The notes under the pieces: generated by a model
What the model saw: the letters and a program-made list of their open reading frames with translations, nothing else
The model's database searches: none
Told to the model about the DNA's origin: nothing
Shown: positions 33,590 through 45,786 of the stretch, piece after piece
Layout: the number at the start of each line of letters is the position of its first letter
How positions within the stretch are numbered: the first letter of the stretch is position 1
Position numbers and translations under genes: made by a program
Assembly (NCBI GenBank): GCA_000708835.1
Contig: DF237046.1
Coordinates: 135,961-199,960 of the forward strand
Reading direction: 5' to 3'
Source of the DNA: Klebsormidium nitens
Taxonomy: Eukaryota; Streptophyta; Klebsormidiophyceae; Klebsormidiales; Klebsormidiaceae
DNA: 64,000 bases

Positions 33590-36165
33590 ATGGAAGATGA
33601 CGCGATCAGCAACTTCTGCGCAATCACAGGTGCCACGCCGGATCAGGCAAGGTTCTTTTTAGAGAGCTCAGGCAATGACATGGAACAGGCCATGTCCGCT
33701 TTCTATGATCAGGAAGGCGACGACGATCTGCCTGCTGAAGAGGCAGTGCCGTCGGAAGGAGCAGCGCCACCGGCGCAGGGGCAGCAGGAGCAGGCGGGAG
33801 GGGTCAGGCAGGGCCAAGGGGCGTGGCCAGGTGAACAAGAGGGTGCTGTTGGCTCCGACTTTTTGGTCTCCGGTTTCCAAGCGCACTACTTTGATCAAGA
33901 AACCGTTCCAAGTTTGATTTATTGATTTCTGCTTGCAAAGCAATTGTGGACGTATGTACCTGGCGTCAAGTTGAACAAACGCAAATCCCTGGAACTTTGT
34001 TGGGCGTATTGGCGTACTGGCTGTTGCTGAACAGTCTTAGCCACCACAATCCTGTATCTTGAGAAGTGACCCAGTGGAGAGCGCGTGCAGGTGCTTCTGG
34101 TGGCGGCGGCGCTGGCCCGAGCATCCGGGGCGGCGAAGTCCGGGGTGGGGCCAAGAAGAGGCCTGCCGGCGCAGGCGCCAGTGGGGGGGGCATCAGGACT
34201 CTGGGTGATCTCGGCAGAGCAGCAGAACAAGACGACAGTGATGAGGAGGGCGGTCCACAGGAGTACTACACAGGGGGAGAGAAGAGGTGTGGACAATTCT
34301 CCTATTCCCCACTTTAAAACAGATTGTCTCCTTGAGAATAGACACTCCGCTGCAAGGGTTTCCTCGTTGCTTCTGCGGCTTTCATCGCTGAGAAGCTGTG
34401 TGTCGCGCGCTGTGTGATCGCTTCCAATTTCTGCTCTCAATCTATGTCCGTGTATGCAGTGGCATGATGGTCCAGGACCCCAGCAAAAAGCCCGGCACGT
34501 CGGTTGACTCCATCTTTGATCGCGCCCGCCAGCACGGCGCCGTCGATGGCACTCCCGCAGATATGCTTCCCTCCGCGCCTGCCGCCAGGGGGGCTTTCAC
34601 AGGATCAGCCAGGTGGGTATTCTCAGGAGTGACTCGTTGTTCGCCCTGCCCCGCTGCAGGCTCCAATAGTGCGAGCCCTCGCTGAGTCTGCTCAAGATTC
34701 ATCCCAATGATGCGCCTCTGGTAGGACAGATTCCAGCCGATTTGGGCACTCAGCTCCAAATTGTGCTTGCAAGTCCAATCAGCTCTCGCTGAAGGACACT
34801 CGTGCCCCTAGTCCTGACGGGCGCTCCTCTTTCTGCGCTGCTGGCAGGACGCTGGGCGCGGACGGCAGCCCCGCTGTGCCGGAGGTTCCGCCGGCGGTGG
34901 CCGCGGCGCCGGCGCCGGAGCGGGCGGTGCACACCATCACGTTCTGGCGCAACGGCTTCACTGTGGACGATGGGCCCCTGCGCAAGCTGGAGGACCCCGC
35001 CAACGCACCCTTCCTCAACGTGAGCAGGCCGGGTGCAGCGGGGCAGGGCGATGTGATTGGGCACGTCTTTTTTGTCTGCATATCGTGGCTCGGCAAAGCC
35101 AGACAATGGTTTGTGTAGCTCATTCTGGACGCGTGCATCCCTTGCAGAGCATCAACAAGGGCGAGTGTCCGCGCGAGCTGGCCCCCGCAGATGCGCGCGT
35201 GATGGTGCACGTCAACCTGGTGCGCAAGGATGCCGACTACGAGGTGAGCGCACAGCCCAGCCGTACGTTGCCTCAAGCTTGTGCAATATCTTGCGGTTTC
35301 AGTCGTCCAAGGTAGCTTCGTTATGACTTCTGACAACCAGCACACGGAGGCTGTGGTTGGCGGCACAGGCATGATTCTTTTTCAACTTTGTGATGGATGA
35401 AGACACGAGTTGGAGAAGGGCAGGCAAGGCAGTCGTGGCTGTCGCAAACAGTTGACGACCCGCACTTTGTGCCCCCGGATGCAGCCTCCTAAGGAGCCCA
35501 AGTACCGCGCATTTGTGGGGTCTGGCCGCACCCTGGGCTCCACCGACAGCGAGCCCGCCCCGGAGCCGGCCGCCTCAGCCCCCGCGACAGCATCCAGCAA
35601 CAAGTCGTTCGAGGTGCGTCTCTTTCGGAGGTTGCTAGCAGTGAAGGGAGCCCACTCGTTGCGCTGTTCCGGCTTGATGCATCTTTTTTTTTTTTCTTTT
35701 TCCGGCGATGGTGCATCTTCTCGCGGTCTTTCTTCGCTGCGACCGAAGAAGGCCATTTGGCACACAGAACGTTGGCCTTGAGATATGAGCAGACGGCTGC
35801 TGTTTCGCAGTCATCAAGTTGGAGTGATCGAGTCGGAGCCCTTAAAGAACCTCGTCAAGATGAGAGGTGTTCAGTCGTGTCACGCGATTCGAGCATGAAT
35901 GGCCGTGTCTCCCCATATGCAGGTGGACGAATCGCAGCCGTTCACCAGCCTGCAGCTGCGCCTTCTGGACGGAACGCGGCTGGTGGCGCGCTTCAACCAC
36001 AGCCACACGGTCGGCGACATCCGCCGCTTCTTGGAGCGGGCGCGGCCCGGGGCCACGTCCTCCTACCGCCTGGTGACTTCCTTTCCCCCGAAGACGCTCA
36101 CGGACCTCGACCAGACGATCGAGCAGGCGGGGCTCCTAAATGCAGTGGTTATGCAAAAGGCTTGA
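33590..36165 (+). CDS. SEP-UBX domain protein, p97/CDC48 adaptor (p47/PUX-like)
   Basis: Seven exons, 409 aa: 33590-33830, 34091-34286, 34460-34612, 34848-35019, 35148-35243, 35485-35613, 35923-36165; all phases close. Residues 1-45 are a UBA-like domain ([20 protein letters not shown]). A Gly/acidic linker holds [11 protein letters not shown], the p47-type membrane-fusion signature. The SEP domain follows ([20 protein letters not shown] through about residue 290). The last 80 residues are a UBX domain ([20 protein letters not shown] ... [11 protein letters not shown]), in which FPPK is a variant of the FPR-type p97-binding loop. The protein should recruit CDC48/p97 to ubiquitylated or membrane-fusion targets. 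The closest known relatives are plant PUX3-5 and animal p47. Confidence 0.92.
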
Positions 36166-37310
36166 TCCGGAGAGAGCAGGGCCGCTTGGTGAAGCGGGAG
36201 TACAGGAGTGCACTGACAATATCTTAGGTCGATTGGCGCTGTGCCACAAGAATTCCAACTTACCTAGCTGCCTGTATTGTTTTTTATTGGAGTATTTGTC
36301 TGCCGCCAACATCAACCACAATCTATTCATCTACTACTTGTCCAATGTTCCTTGGATTGGAATCTAGAGGTTGTCGCTCCAGAACCGAGAATGCCCTGAA
36401 TCCTTGACCCTCTGTGTCATGTGCATACTTCAACGAGAAGTGGCCGTGCATTACAACAATCTGACAATATCAAAGGCTCGCTTCAACTCAATCGAGTCGC
36501 TCGTAGAAAGCCACACACGTACGTACTTATATGGACAATTTCGATAATATGAAGTCGACCGCATACTGTGTCTCAACTGCGTTCAAAGTGGACGTACCAT
36601 TGAGCCAGATCCCCCGTCTCATACCATCGGGTTGACGCGGAATCTTATGGCTGCAGTAAATTCACCAAGATTTCATGTGCCATGCCGCCGGGCAACCAAT
36701 GACCGGATATATACGTAGCTGCGCGCGATCATGCACATATATGCAAAGTTGTACTCATTAAAGATATAACGCGATCGATCATTCACAAAAGTATGCCATG
36801 AGAAGCCTATCATAGTATGGCCAATTACTGGCTACAGCGTATTTTGAAAAGAGACCATCATCCGCATGGCATGCCAGACAGTACGATCGGACCGGTGACA
36901 CAAAAGAAGAATCCCAGTATGCTGAATGATAATGGCAGGCTTCGTGCAATAGCCTGACACTTCCGACGCCCAGGTTCATCAAGATTGAAAGAGCTCCTAT
37001 ATTTCAACCACAGGCAACCAAATTACGCTGTTCTAAGTAGTGCGCTTTCGCCTGCTGGTCCGCTTTGTATACAGGTTCTCACCGGACGTGATCTCAAACA
37101 CCAGTCTCGATACGTTCCTCTCAGGTTATGTAATTTGGAGAAGCAACTTGGAGCATCTTGGAAGCATACGGTCCTATCCCTCTGTCTCCGTTTTCTAACT
37201 TCAGTGCAAGAAACGCCTTTCAGCCTGTACTCTTTCGGGCAGCATGCCAACCGCACCATGACGCAAGCACCAGCAAAGCATGACCAGCTAAGAGGCGCTG
37301 CCCAGGCGCG
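36166..37310. other. Convergent intergenic region (3' UTRs)
   Basis: About 1.1 kb between the stop codons of the UBX gene and APC2, AT-rich. Short open frames on both strands (for example 36985-37512 on +, which runs antisense into APC2) have no domain or splice support. Confidence 0.5.
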
Positions 37311-40300
37311 TTACGCCGCGTCGGGCCGCCTGGCGCGGCGGTACATGTTGTCGCGGAACTCGAGGACGTCGTCGCGGATGAGGTTGTTGAGGAAGGCCTG
37401 CAGCTGCGCGGCGCTCTTGTCGAAGGGCGGGTCCACCACGAACATCTTGAGCATGTTGTGGATGCGCTCCAGCGGCAGCGCGTCCAGGTTTGTCAGCATG
37501 CCCACCACGTAGTCCTGCACCACCAGCACCATCGTCAGCGGCCGCCCTCGGCAGCCAGCAACAGTATAGCAGTCCGATAAACAAAGCACGCTCAAGATTC
37601 GTTTCTTTCAAGGATCGCCTCTTGCGCAATGACCAAACCCGCCTGTTAGCATGCTGCTGGTCACCAAGTGCGGGGAGACTGTCGTGCGGCGGCACGCACC
37701 TTGTATACTTGCATCTCGGACGCCATCTGCTCCTCAGCTGACGTCACTGCGCTCTCCCCCTCCTCCTCTGCCACCACCGTCACCTCACCCTCCTCGCTAG
37801 GCCCCCTACCCGGGCCCCCGGCCGCGCCCTCCCCTCCTTCCACCAGGCGGTACAGCCCCCCCCCGTCCGGCCCCGTGCTCTCCGCGAGCACGCCCTGGTT
37901 GACCCAGAACACGGCCTTCTTGCGCAGCGTGCCCAGCGGCGCCCCGACGGCCTCCGCGAGCTCGCGCGCGGGCCAGCGCGGGCGGTCCTGGAAGTGCCAC
38001 ACGATGGCCGCGTGGATGGGCGACACCGCGTACTGCACCGCGCGGCCCCCACGCTCCACCTCCAGCCGCACCGTGCCCAGGCCCGTCTTCCACCCCAGCT
38101 TGCGCGGCGCCTTCACCTCCTGGTACCGCGCAGCGTATGCGTCCAGCACCGACTGCACCGGCGCCGGCAGCCGCACCTCGTCCGCCTGCCACAGGCGTGA
38201 CAAGGTCAGAGCGCAGCGCTGGCTGCCCGGACAATAAGCATGCAAGAAGTCATCGGGCATAGATCAATAAGCAGCACCTTGAAATACAAACGGTCGAGGT
38301 TACAGCCCAGGCGAAGGGATAAAATACTTGGGTTGTTCCGACGACCTCTACTCGGACCTGATTACCGTGCCGCAATCGCCAGCAAGGCCTTGGCTACAAG
38401 GAGCAGGCAACACAACGTCACACTGATCTACCCAGGTCGCTTTAAACCACACGAATGCTGTCCCCACTTCCGCGTACCTGGAAGGGCGGCCAGAAGTGCG
38501 CCGACACGATGGTGGCGTCCACGTTGTCCAGGGTGGGCTCCCCTTCGGCGGGCGCTGCGCCGGGCGGCCCCTGGCTGCGCAGCGCGCGCATGCGGGCGCG
38601 AATGGCCTGCAGCCGCGCCTCGTTCTCGCTGCTGCTCCCACTGCCGCGCCCCACGGCGGCATCCCCGGCCGAAGGCCCGGGCGGGCTGGCAGGGCCGGCA
38701 CTGCACGGGGCATGCGTGTCGACATGAGGTGCAGGGACGAGAAGGAGACATCCGACGATCACGCCAAGCGGGTGAGCGTCCACGCAAGCGATGGCCGGAC
38801 TGGGGCGAGCTGGTGCGAGAAGCACTGACCCGTTTCTGTGCCGCAAGTTCGTTCTCACCGTGGAGGCAGCGGCGGCTGGGGCACGCCCCGTCCCGCCCCC
38901 CGACCCTGGGGGGCGGCTGCCGCCGAGCGGCGCCGGGTGCTTGGGGGGGACTGCCGGGGTGCGGCGCTGCGTTTGGGGGAGGCGACGTAGGGCGGGGGGC
39001 CGGGGTGTGGATCAGCGTGTTGATGCGCTTGCTGTCGGCCAGGTCCTTGAGCATGACGTCACACTGGTGCAGGTTGGCATCCGCGAAGCGAAGCTGCGAG
39101 CAACGGACAGGGCGGAGTATGATGAGAGCAGTGCGGTGGAATTTAATGGCGAAGGGGAGAGTCTTGAAGGGAACAATCAACTGATTCAGCCAGCGTGAAG
39201 CGCCTTCTTCAATCGTTGCACGGGCCGAGTCTGCGGCAAACTCCTAGTATAGCCAACGCCTTTCGGTCACTACTTGGCTTCCGAAACCCGTGCCCCTCGT
39301 GAGCTCATCAGCAGCCTGATGGACTCCAGGTTCGTTGGGCGAAGCTGAATTTTATCTTGCCCGCTCTCAGCGGCGTGGCGCACCTTGAGCAGCTCGAGCG
39401 TGCGCACGTCGGTGGCGGTGTTGTAGTCCTGCTTGGCGAGCAGGCGGTCGGCCAGCATGACGCGGTACTCGTTGACCAGCACCTCCTTGCTGCCGTACAT
39501 GCCCACTACCGCGCTGATCAGGTCCGCGCGACGCCGCCGCCGGCCCCCGCCGCCCGGAGCAGCAGCAATCTACCATCACAAAAGAATGCGCTCGGGTTAA
39601 TGAGAATGGGAAGCGCGGCTTAGTCAGGGGCCGCTGCGTACCGACTTGCAGTCGTCAAAGATATGAGGCAAGTCTAATTGCTTCCGCATGCTCCTCCCGT
39701 TCTCAGACCAACCCGTATCAACAGGACCGTTCCCAACGCCCTGGTGCAAGGGCGTGCAAGCCGTTTCGGTCCGCGTGCCTCACCGGGTCCGGCTCCCAGG
39801 CGTGGGCGGCGGCCGCCTCCTCCTCGGTGTCCGCCGCCCCCGCGTCGTCATCCTCGCGCTCATCCGCCTCCGCCATGGCCGCCGTCTTGGCGAGCTCCTC
39901 GTACAGCGACTCGCCGCCCCCCGCGGCCGCGCTGTCGTCCGTGAGCAGCGTGACGATGCCGCGGATGGTGTCCTTGCGGCGCCGCAAATACTCCTGGATG
40001 GGCGCACCCACCGCCTCCAGCACCACGCCCCCGGGGTCCAGCACGCGCAAACTCTGCACCCAGCGCACGGCCACGCTGTCAGGCCCCTGGCAGCGCGTGG
40101 GCCCAAGGCTTGCAGCCGGACTGTGGGAAGCGGCAATGAACCTGCAGCAGCCAGACGCGCTTCCTGCTGATAATACTATCTGCAGACTTGCCAAGTGGCG
40201 GAACCGTCTCCCTACAACCCAGGGTGCCGCTCAGCGAATGCTGACGGCCGACCTTGATCGTGGCGATGTAGTGTGTGAGGATGTCGGTGGTGGCGGCCCC

Positions 40301-42785
40301 CGGCAGCAGCAGCCTCTGCCGCAGCTGTGCGCGAAAGGCGTCCACCAGGTCGCGCTGCCGCCCCGTTGCGGCCAGGCAGGCACGCAGGTCCTCCACAGCA
40401 GGCAGGCTGCGCGCCGCACGAGCACGATCAGGAGGACGCGCAGGGAAACAAAGCACCGCATGCGCAGAAGGAAAGGAGCAGGAAACGTGGGCTAGCGGAG
40501 AACCGAAGAGCCAGGTTGCAAAGTCAGGTGAAAACAAGGACATGTATGGACACGGAGTCATGCAACTGAGTTCGGGTTCACCGTCTGCCTGATGCCCACC
40601 TCTCTGGGTGGTCCACAATGATGTCGAACAGCTCTGTGGTGCGCAGGTCCCCCAGGATCTCGTAGGCCGCCATCTCGAGGCGCTGCTTCCATTGTCCCAG
40701 CGCCGCAGCAGTGGGCGCGGGGCCAGGAGACGAGGCCGGAGCCGGGGTGGCGGGGCAGGCGAGGGGGGAGGGGAAGGGGGAGGCCGCAGGGGAGTGGTAC
40801 AGGGGAGGGGGGGGTGGGCGGGACCGGGGGCGGCAGCAGCAGCGAGAGGAAGCGCAGCGGGACGGCCTCAATCCAGCGCAGGAACACTGCCGCAACAGGC
40901 GCCTCGTAGCGGCCACGCGCAGCACGCAGCAGCTTGCTCTAGACGGAGGGGGGAGAGGGGGTGAGGCAGCGGAAGAAGTGGTAGGAGAAGGAAATAGAGA
41001 CAAGGATGGAGGCACCCCCAGGTGTCACACTCAAGATCACATCTAGGCACTCTGCTTTGGAGAATTCAGATCATCCAGTTTTTGTGGGAAGAGCCCCGGT
41101 GGCAGAGCGTACCTGCAGGTGCTCGTGCACAGCCTGCGCGACGGCCCCCTCTGCGAGCGCCCCCAGGCCCAGCTCCCGCAGCTGCCGTGCCACCGCTGCT
41201 ACGCCCGCCACCCACTCCACGCCCATCAGCCGCACCATGTCGCCGATGCCCACCCCTTCCACGTGCCCTTCCGCCCCTGCCCCCCACGCGCCCGCGCCCC
41301 CTCCCGTATCCCCCAGCACCCCCGCCAGGTGCTTGTTCACCAGGCCCGCCCGGTTGGGCGCTGCCTCCCCGGGGCTGCGCTCCACGCCCTCCATGGCATC
41401 CCCCCCCTCCACGTGCGGCGCAACCCCCGGCCCCCCCACCCCGTCGTCCTCGTCCATCACACTGCTGCTGCGCCTGCTGCGCCGCCGCCGCAGCGCGCTT
41501 CCCCCCCCCGCAAGCCCCCCTGCGCTCTCGACTTCGTCGTCCGCCCCCTCCAGGCCTAGCTCATCCTCGCTGGTGCCCCCGCTGTCGAGGCTGGCCGTGC
41601 TCTCTCGGCGCCGGCTCCGCCGCGCTGCGCGTTTCACGCCCCCGCTGAATTCGTCGAGGCGCGCAGCAAAGTAGAGGCGCAGCAGGTCTGCCACCACACA
41701 GGAAGGATTTTAGAGTGTGAGGAGAGGAGAACAGGACCCAGCCGTGGACGAAATCACAGCCCTGCTGCAAGGAACGAGCCAGCCTGTTTAGCGGAAGCGG
41801 CCACGGCCAGATAAGCACCTAGAAGCTGCCTTCTGCCGTTTGGCCGGGGTGCCCACCTGGCAGGTAGTCGGGGGCCGTGCTGAGGAGCCAGGCACTGGTG
41901 CCCGCCTGGAACTGCGCCACCACCCGCTCGCTCTCTGACAGCTCCAGCCGCGGCTTGGGCCAGCCCGCCCCACCTGCTCCCCCCGCTGCTCTTGGGGCCT
42001 CCGCCATCACCTTGAGCAGGTCCGCCAGCTGGCGCTTCTGCAGCCCCTGCGCCGAGTGCAGCTCCGCCAGAGCCGGGGCTAGGGTGGACACCGCCCAGGA
42101 TTGCAAAGGAGACGGGTCATCCGCCTGCGGTAGGGCAGCCAAAAGAGGGGGTAAGCGGGGAAGAGTATGATTGCAAACAGTGGCAACAGGCAATGCCACG
42201 CAGGGCCTTGATCATCATTGCACGAGGTCGAAACGAGGGGGAGGCGGGGCTTCACCTGCTGAGCCCTTTGCTGGCGGTCCTCGTATGTGTCAAACTTGGC
42301 CCAAAAGCGAGGGAGGTGCTCCTCACGAAAGACTCTCTGCAAGGGCGCCACCAGCAAGACGCAATCAGAGCCAGTCCCATGCAAGCACACCTCGGCACAT
42401 GCACCCAGGCCATCACCACCTCCAGCCAGCATCTCTTCCACAAATCACAGCGGGGGAAAGAAAGTACTGAAGACCATCAGTAGAGCTGTGCCCGTAATGA
42501 AAGTCCTGCCATCCTAGTCATGGGTCCTGCTTCCATGTTCCATGAATCACAGTTGTAGTGGTGCCAGGCTGGGAGGCGCATTGCTTGAGCTGTCACCTCC
42601 AGGCGATCCCCACAGTGGGCAGTGAGCAGCGGGCCCAGCCCCTGCTGGCACAGCACCCCCACACTGGCCGCCAGCTCGCCCGAGGGCGCGTCTCTGCTTC
42701 CCCCTTGCAGGCCCTGCTCCAGACAAACCGTCCATGCTGCGCTGATGTTGCTGGCCAGGACGGAGGTCAGAGCTGGCGCCCCCAT
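37311..42785 (-). CDS. APC2: Anaphase-promoting complex subunit 2 (cullin homologue)
   Basis: Exons: from about 42785 to 42597, then 42336-42256, 42124-41857, 41687-41113, 40938-40600, 40406-40253, 40086-39784, 39569-39384, 39093-about 38859, 38700-38478, 38185-37700, 37514-37311. The start is the first in-frame ATG; a longer N-terminus from an upstream exon is possible. The cullin core is plain: EILGDLRTTELFDIIVDHPE, WVQSLRVLDPGGVVLEAV, GMYGSKEVLVNEYRVMLADR, LLAKQDYNT, DATIVSAHFWPPFQ, the cullin-homology beta sheet (GLGTVRLEV) and the C-terminal winged helix (RIHNMLKMFVVDPPF). APC2 binds the APC11 RING subunit and forms the catalytic module that ubiquitylates mitotic cyclins. The exon at 40600-40938 needs one base fewer to keep frame, and the 38859-to-38700 junction is out of phase by one; both lie in G/C-rich low-complexity sequence. 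It carries several Pro/Ala insertions not typical of APC2. Confidence 0.9.
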
Positions 42786-43644
42786 GCTTGATAGCAAAGA
42801 CAAGGGGGCCACCGCGTGCTCCTCAATTCGTTGCGCAGAAGCAAGAGGCAATGCGGCTTCCTCAATGCGTGTGGCTGTCACTACAGGCACTGTCCCAATC
42901 CCGCTCCGCCTGGAATCCACAAAATTGAGACTGCTCGGTGCTCAATTTCGATGTGCATTGCGATTATGAGGAACCTTTGGGCCTGAAAGGAAAAACAGTT
43001 GCTGACACTGGTGTCACAGGGCATCAGATTCATGCCTTCGGGTGGAGCTAGCTGTGTTCAACGGTTTCTCTTCTCTTGCTGTCCCTGATCATTGATGGTT
43101 CATTTGTGAGGTGCGGGTTCCCCCCTTCGTCGACGTAGGTAAAACTTGGCTTTTAGGGTATCCATACGCGGCGTAGAACCATTTTTCATGTTGGATATAA
43201 TCGTACACCCGCTTGTTAGAATTGGGCTCTTTCTGAGGGAAGCGTCAGCTCTGCGTGGCTACCTTCTAAACCCCGTAATAGACTTCCAAATCCGTTCAAA
43301 AATGTGTTGGTTTAAAGTGGGCGTAGGCCGTCACACCGACGGCATCACCGTAGCGTGACGGCGACAGAAATCAATCAACATTCACCCTCCGATAGATTCA
43401 ACTCGGTGGTTTGTACCGTCCGATCGAAAAATGACTCGCGAGCCCTAGGCAGGCCTACGGTGCTTCGCTGTTTGCCTCAGTGGACGTACAAGTTTGCCAT
43501 TGGCCACCATCATGATCAATGGCATCATGAATCTGATCTCCCCAGCCAGCTCGCGGGCTGTAAACTGTCAGTGTAACAGACGCAGCTGCCGGCCTCACTA
43601 TCAGCCAGGGTCATCAATTTCTACTCTGGTCGCTTGGTGGCGCC
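42786..43644. promoter_or_regulatory. Divergent intergenic region, APC2 / TANGO2
   Basis: About 0.9 kb between two opposite start codons; it may also hold an upstream APC2 exon, since the APC2 frame stays open to about 42920. Two reading-frame-less tracts near 43100-43350 have promoter-like AT content. No named motif stands out. Confidence 0.4.
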
Positions 43645-45100
43645 ATGTGCGTCGCCTTCTGGCTCTGGCAGCCTGACCCACAGCCCGCTGCCGGCGATGG
43701 TCCCCCCCCGGTGCGCTACGCCCTGCTGCTGGCGCTCAACCGCGACGAGGTGCTGAGCCGGCCCTCGCAGGCGGCGCACTTCTGGGCGGACGACCCCGGC
43801 ATCTTCGCGGGGCGCGACCTGGTGCAGGGCGGCACCTGGCTGGGCGTCAGCAAGAGCGGGCGCGTCGGCTGGCTCACCAACGTGCGCGAAACGTACGTGG
43901 ACGCCGCAGCGCACACGCGCGGGGACCTCGTGACCGCCTTCCTTCAGGTCAGCATTGCGCCCGGGAGCCAGCCCCTGCCTCGTGGCCACAGCTAGACAGT
44001 CTTGCCACCGCCCTCTGTGTTCACTGGCCCCGGCCGCCATGGATGGAAGCGGGAAAACGTTGAAGGCCCCTGCCAGGCTGACGTGCAGCCAACTTGCTTG
44101 TGTCAGAGTAGCAACACTGGCACTGCCGCGCGTGTTTGTTCACGCAGGCGTCTGAGATTGTTGTCCACCCACACGCCCCTGTGTCTCGTCTAGGGCAGAG
44201 AGAGCCCCCTGGAGTACTGCGCTGCGCACGCCCCGCACCTTGGCGCCTACAATGGCTTCAACCTGGTGGTGGCCGACCTGCGCATCGGCCAGATGGCCTA
44301 CTGCACCAACCGCCCTCCCGGCCAGTCGGGGCGGATTGAGGCGCTCCCCTCCGGCATGTACGGCCTCAGCAATGCCGCCCTCGACACCCCCTGGCCCAAG
44401 GTGAGCTCCCGACAATGGCACGCTGTGCCCCAGGAGACAGCGACAGATGCTTGCGAATTGTGGCCGCTGGCTATCTGATGTGGCCCGGATCTTGCCAGCG
44501 TTGGCCTCCGACCCCCCCCGGCGGCCCGCTCTTGCAGGTAGTCCGGGGCAAGGCCACGTTTGCTTCCCTAGTGGCTGCGACCGCTGATGCGGCGGTGCCT
44601 GCGGAGGAGCTGGTGCACGGTCTGCTGCAGGACCGGTGGCGCCCGCCAGGGGACCAGCTGCCGCACACGGGGAGGCCGCCCGAGGTGGAGGCAGAGTTAA
44701 GCCCCATCTTCGTGGAGTGCACGCTGCCAGAACTGGTGAGAGCCGCAAGGCAGTCGCCTCTGACGTCGGTCAGCGAGAGCTGCCCATTCACCTTCGGCAG
44801 GACGGGGCGAATGCTTTGCTTGCTTCACTTGTGATTGGTTCTCAGATAATGTGAGTGCTCTCCGTTGGGCTGTGGTTATTGTTGTTGAGGGCGGTGGTCA
44901 TGGTGTTTTTGCAGGGGGCGTATGGCACGCGGAGTCAAACCGTTATTGGGATCCAGCACAACGGACATGTAGACTTCTTTGAGCGATATCTTGACAATGA
45001 CGGCACATGGAAAGAGCAACAGCAGATGTTCGAAGTAGAATGCCAACGGGGAAATGGGTCCGAGCAGGGACTCAAAGCGAAAGGATCCTGGGTCCGATGA
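43645..45100 (+). CDS. TANGO2: TANGO2 / NRDE family protein
   Basis: Four exons, 297 aa: 43645-43947, 44194-44400, 44538-44735, 44915-45100; all phases close. The protein starts M-C, as NRDE proteins do (the Cys is exposed as an N-terminal nucleophile candidate). The family signature NRDEVLSRPSQAAHFW and GGTWLGVSKSGRVGWLTNVRE follows, then YNGFNLVVADL and a C-terminal TRSQTVI. The first exon also carries a Pro/Ala-rich insertion after residue 10. Human TANGO2 loss causes metabolic crises; proposed roles are lipid or haem handling in mitochondria/ER. The biochemical activity is unsettled, so only the family assignment is firm. Confidence 0.92.
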
Positions 45101-45786
45101 CGACAACCTTCTCTTGCTGGTGGAACTTATCACGCAACTTTATCACCAAAGAGGAATCCACTGCATAGGTTTTGGAAAGGTTGCAAGTTCTATAAAGAAC
45201 TTGCTGGCCAATAACATTCTGTGGCAGGATTGATTTCCGAGTGCATAGGTTGACGTCTCAAATTAGTACCACATGCTTGATTGCACATGCAAGCGGGGCT
45301 GAGAGAAGTCCATGTTATAACCGTTGACCTCCTTCCCATACTTAAGCTGGTTCAATCACCGACATACTTACATACCTATCATGAAGCTTTCGACTGCCCA
45401 CGTTTAATTGCATAACAGGAACTGTGTACGCGTATACAAATTCCACGTGCCATATTCAGGGGCTCTCAACATCAGGGCCCGGCCATTCTGCAGTCAACCA
45501 CCAGCTAGCGAATGACCTACTTCAAGTTGAGTGAGATGGATGGTGCGCCTACAAACGCTTTGCTTTGACTGCCCAGAGGACATCGAAGTGACTTTGCGGC
45601 CATGTTAGAGCACTTTAAGTCAACTCTATTTCGCTACGCTATACACTGGAGGGGTGTCTACAGGGGCCGCGGCAACTAGCTCAGCACGATCAAAAGTAGA
45701 GCGCAAGGCAGAGTCTCACTACTGCCTTACAAAACTACCTAAACAATATACGGTACAATTTTGACGTCGTGTGGACGCACTCAATC
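45101..45786. other. Convergent intergenic region (3' UTRs)
   Basis: About 0.7 kb between two stop codons, AT-rich, with no gene. One TACGGTAC motif occurs near 45750. Confidence 0.5.

Noticed and set aside
38240-39184. 314-codon open frame on the plus strand
   Set aside because: Antisense to APC2 exons in GC-rich DNA; Arg/Pro/Gly-rich without a domain.
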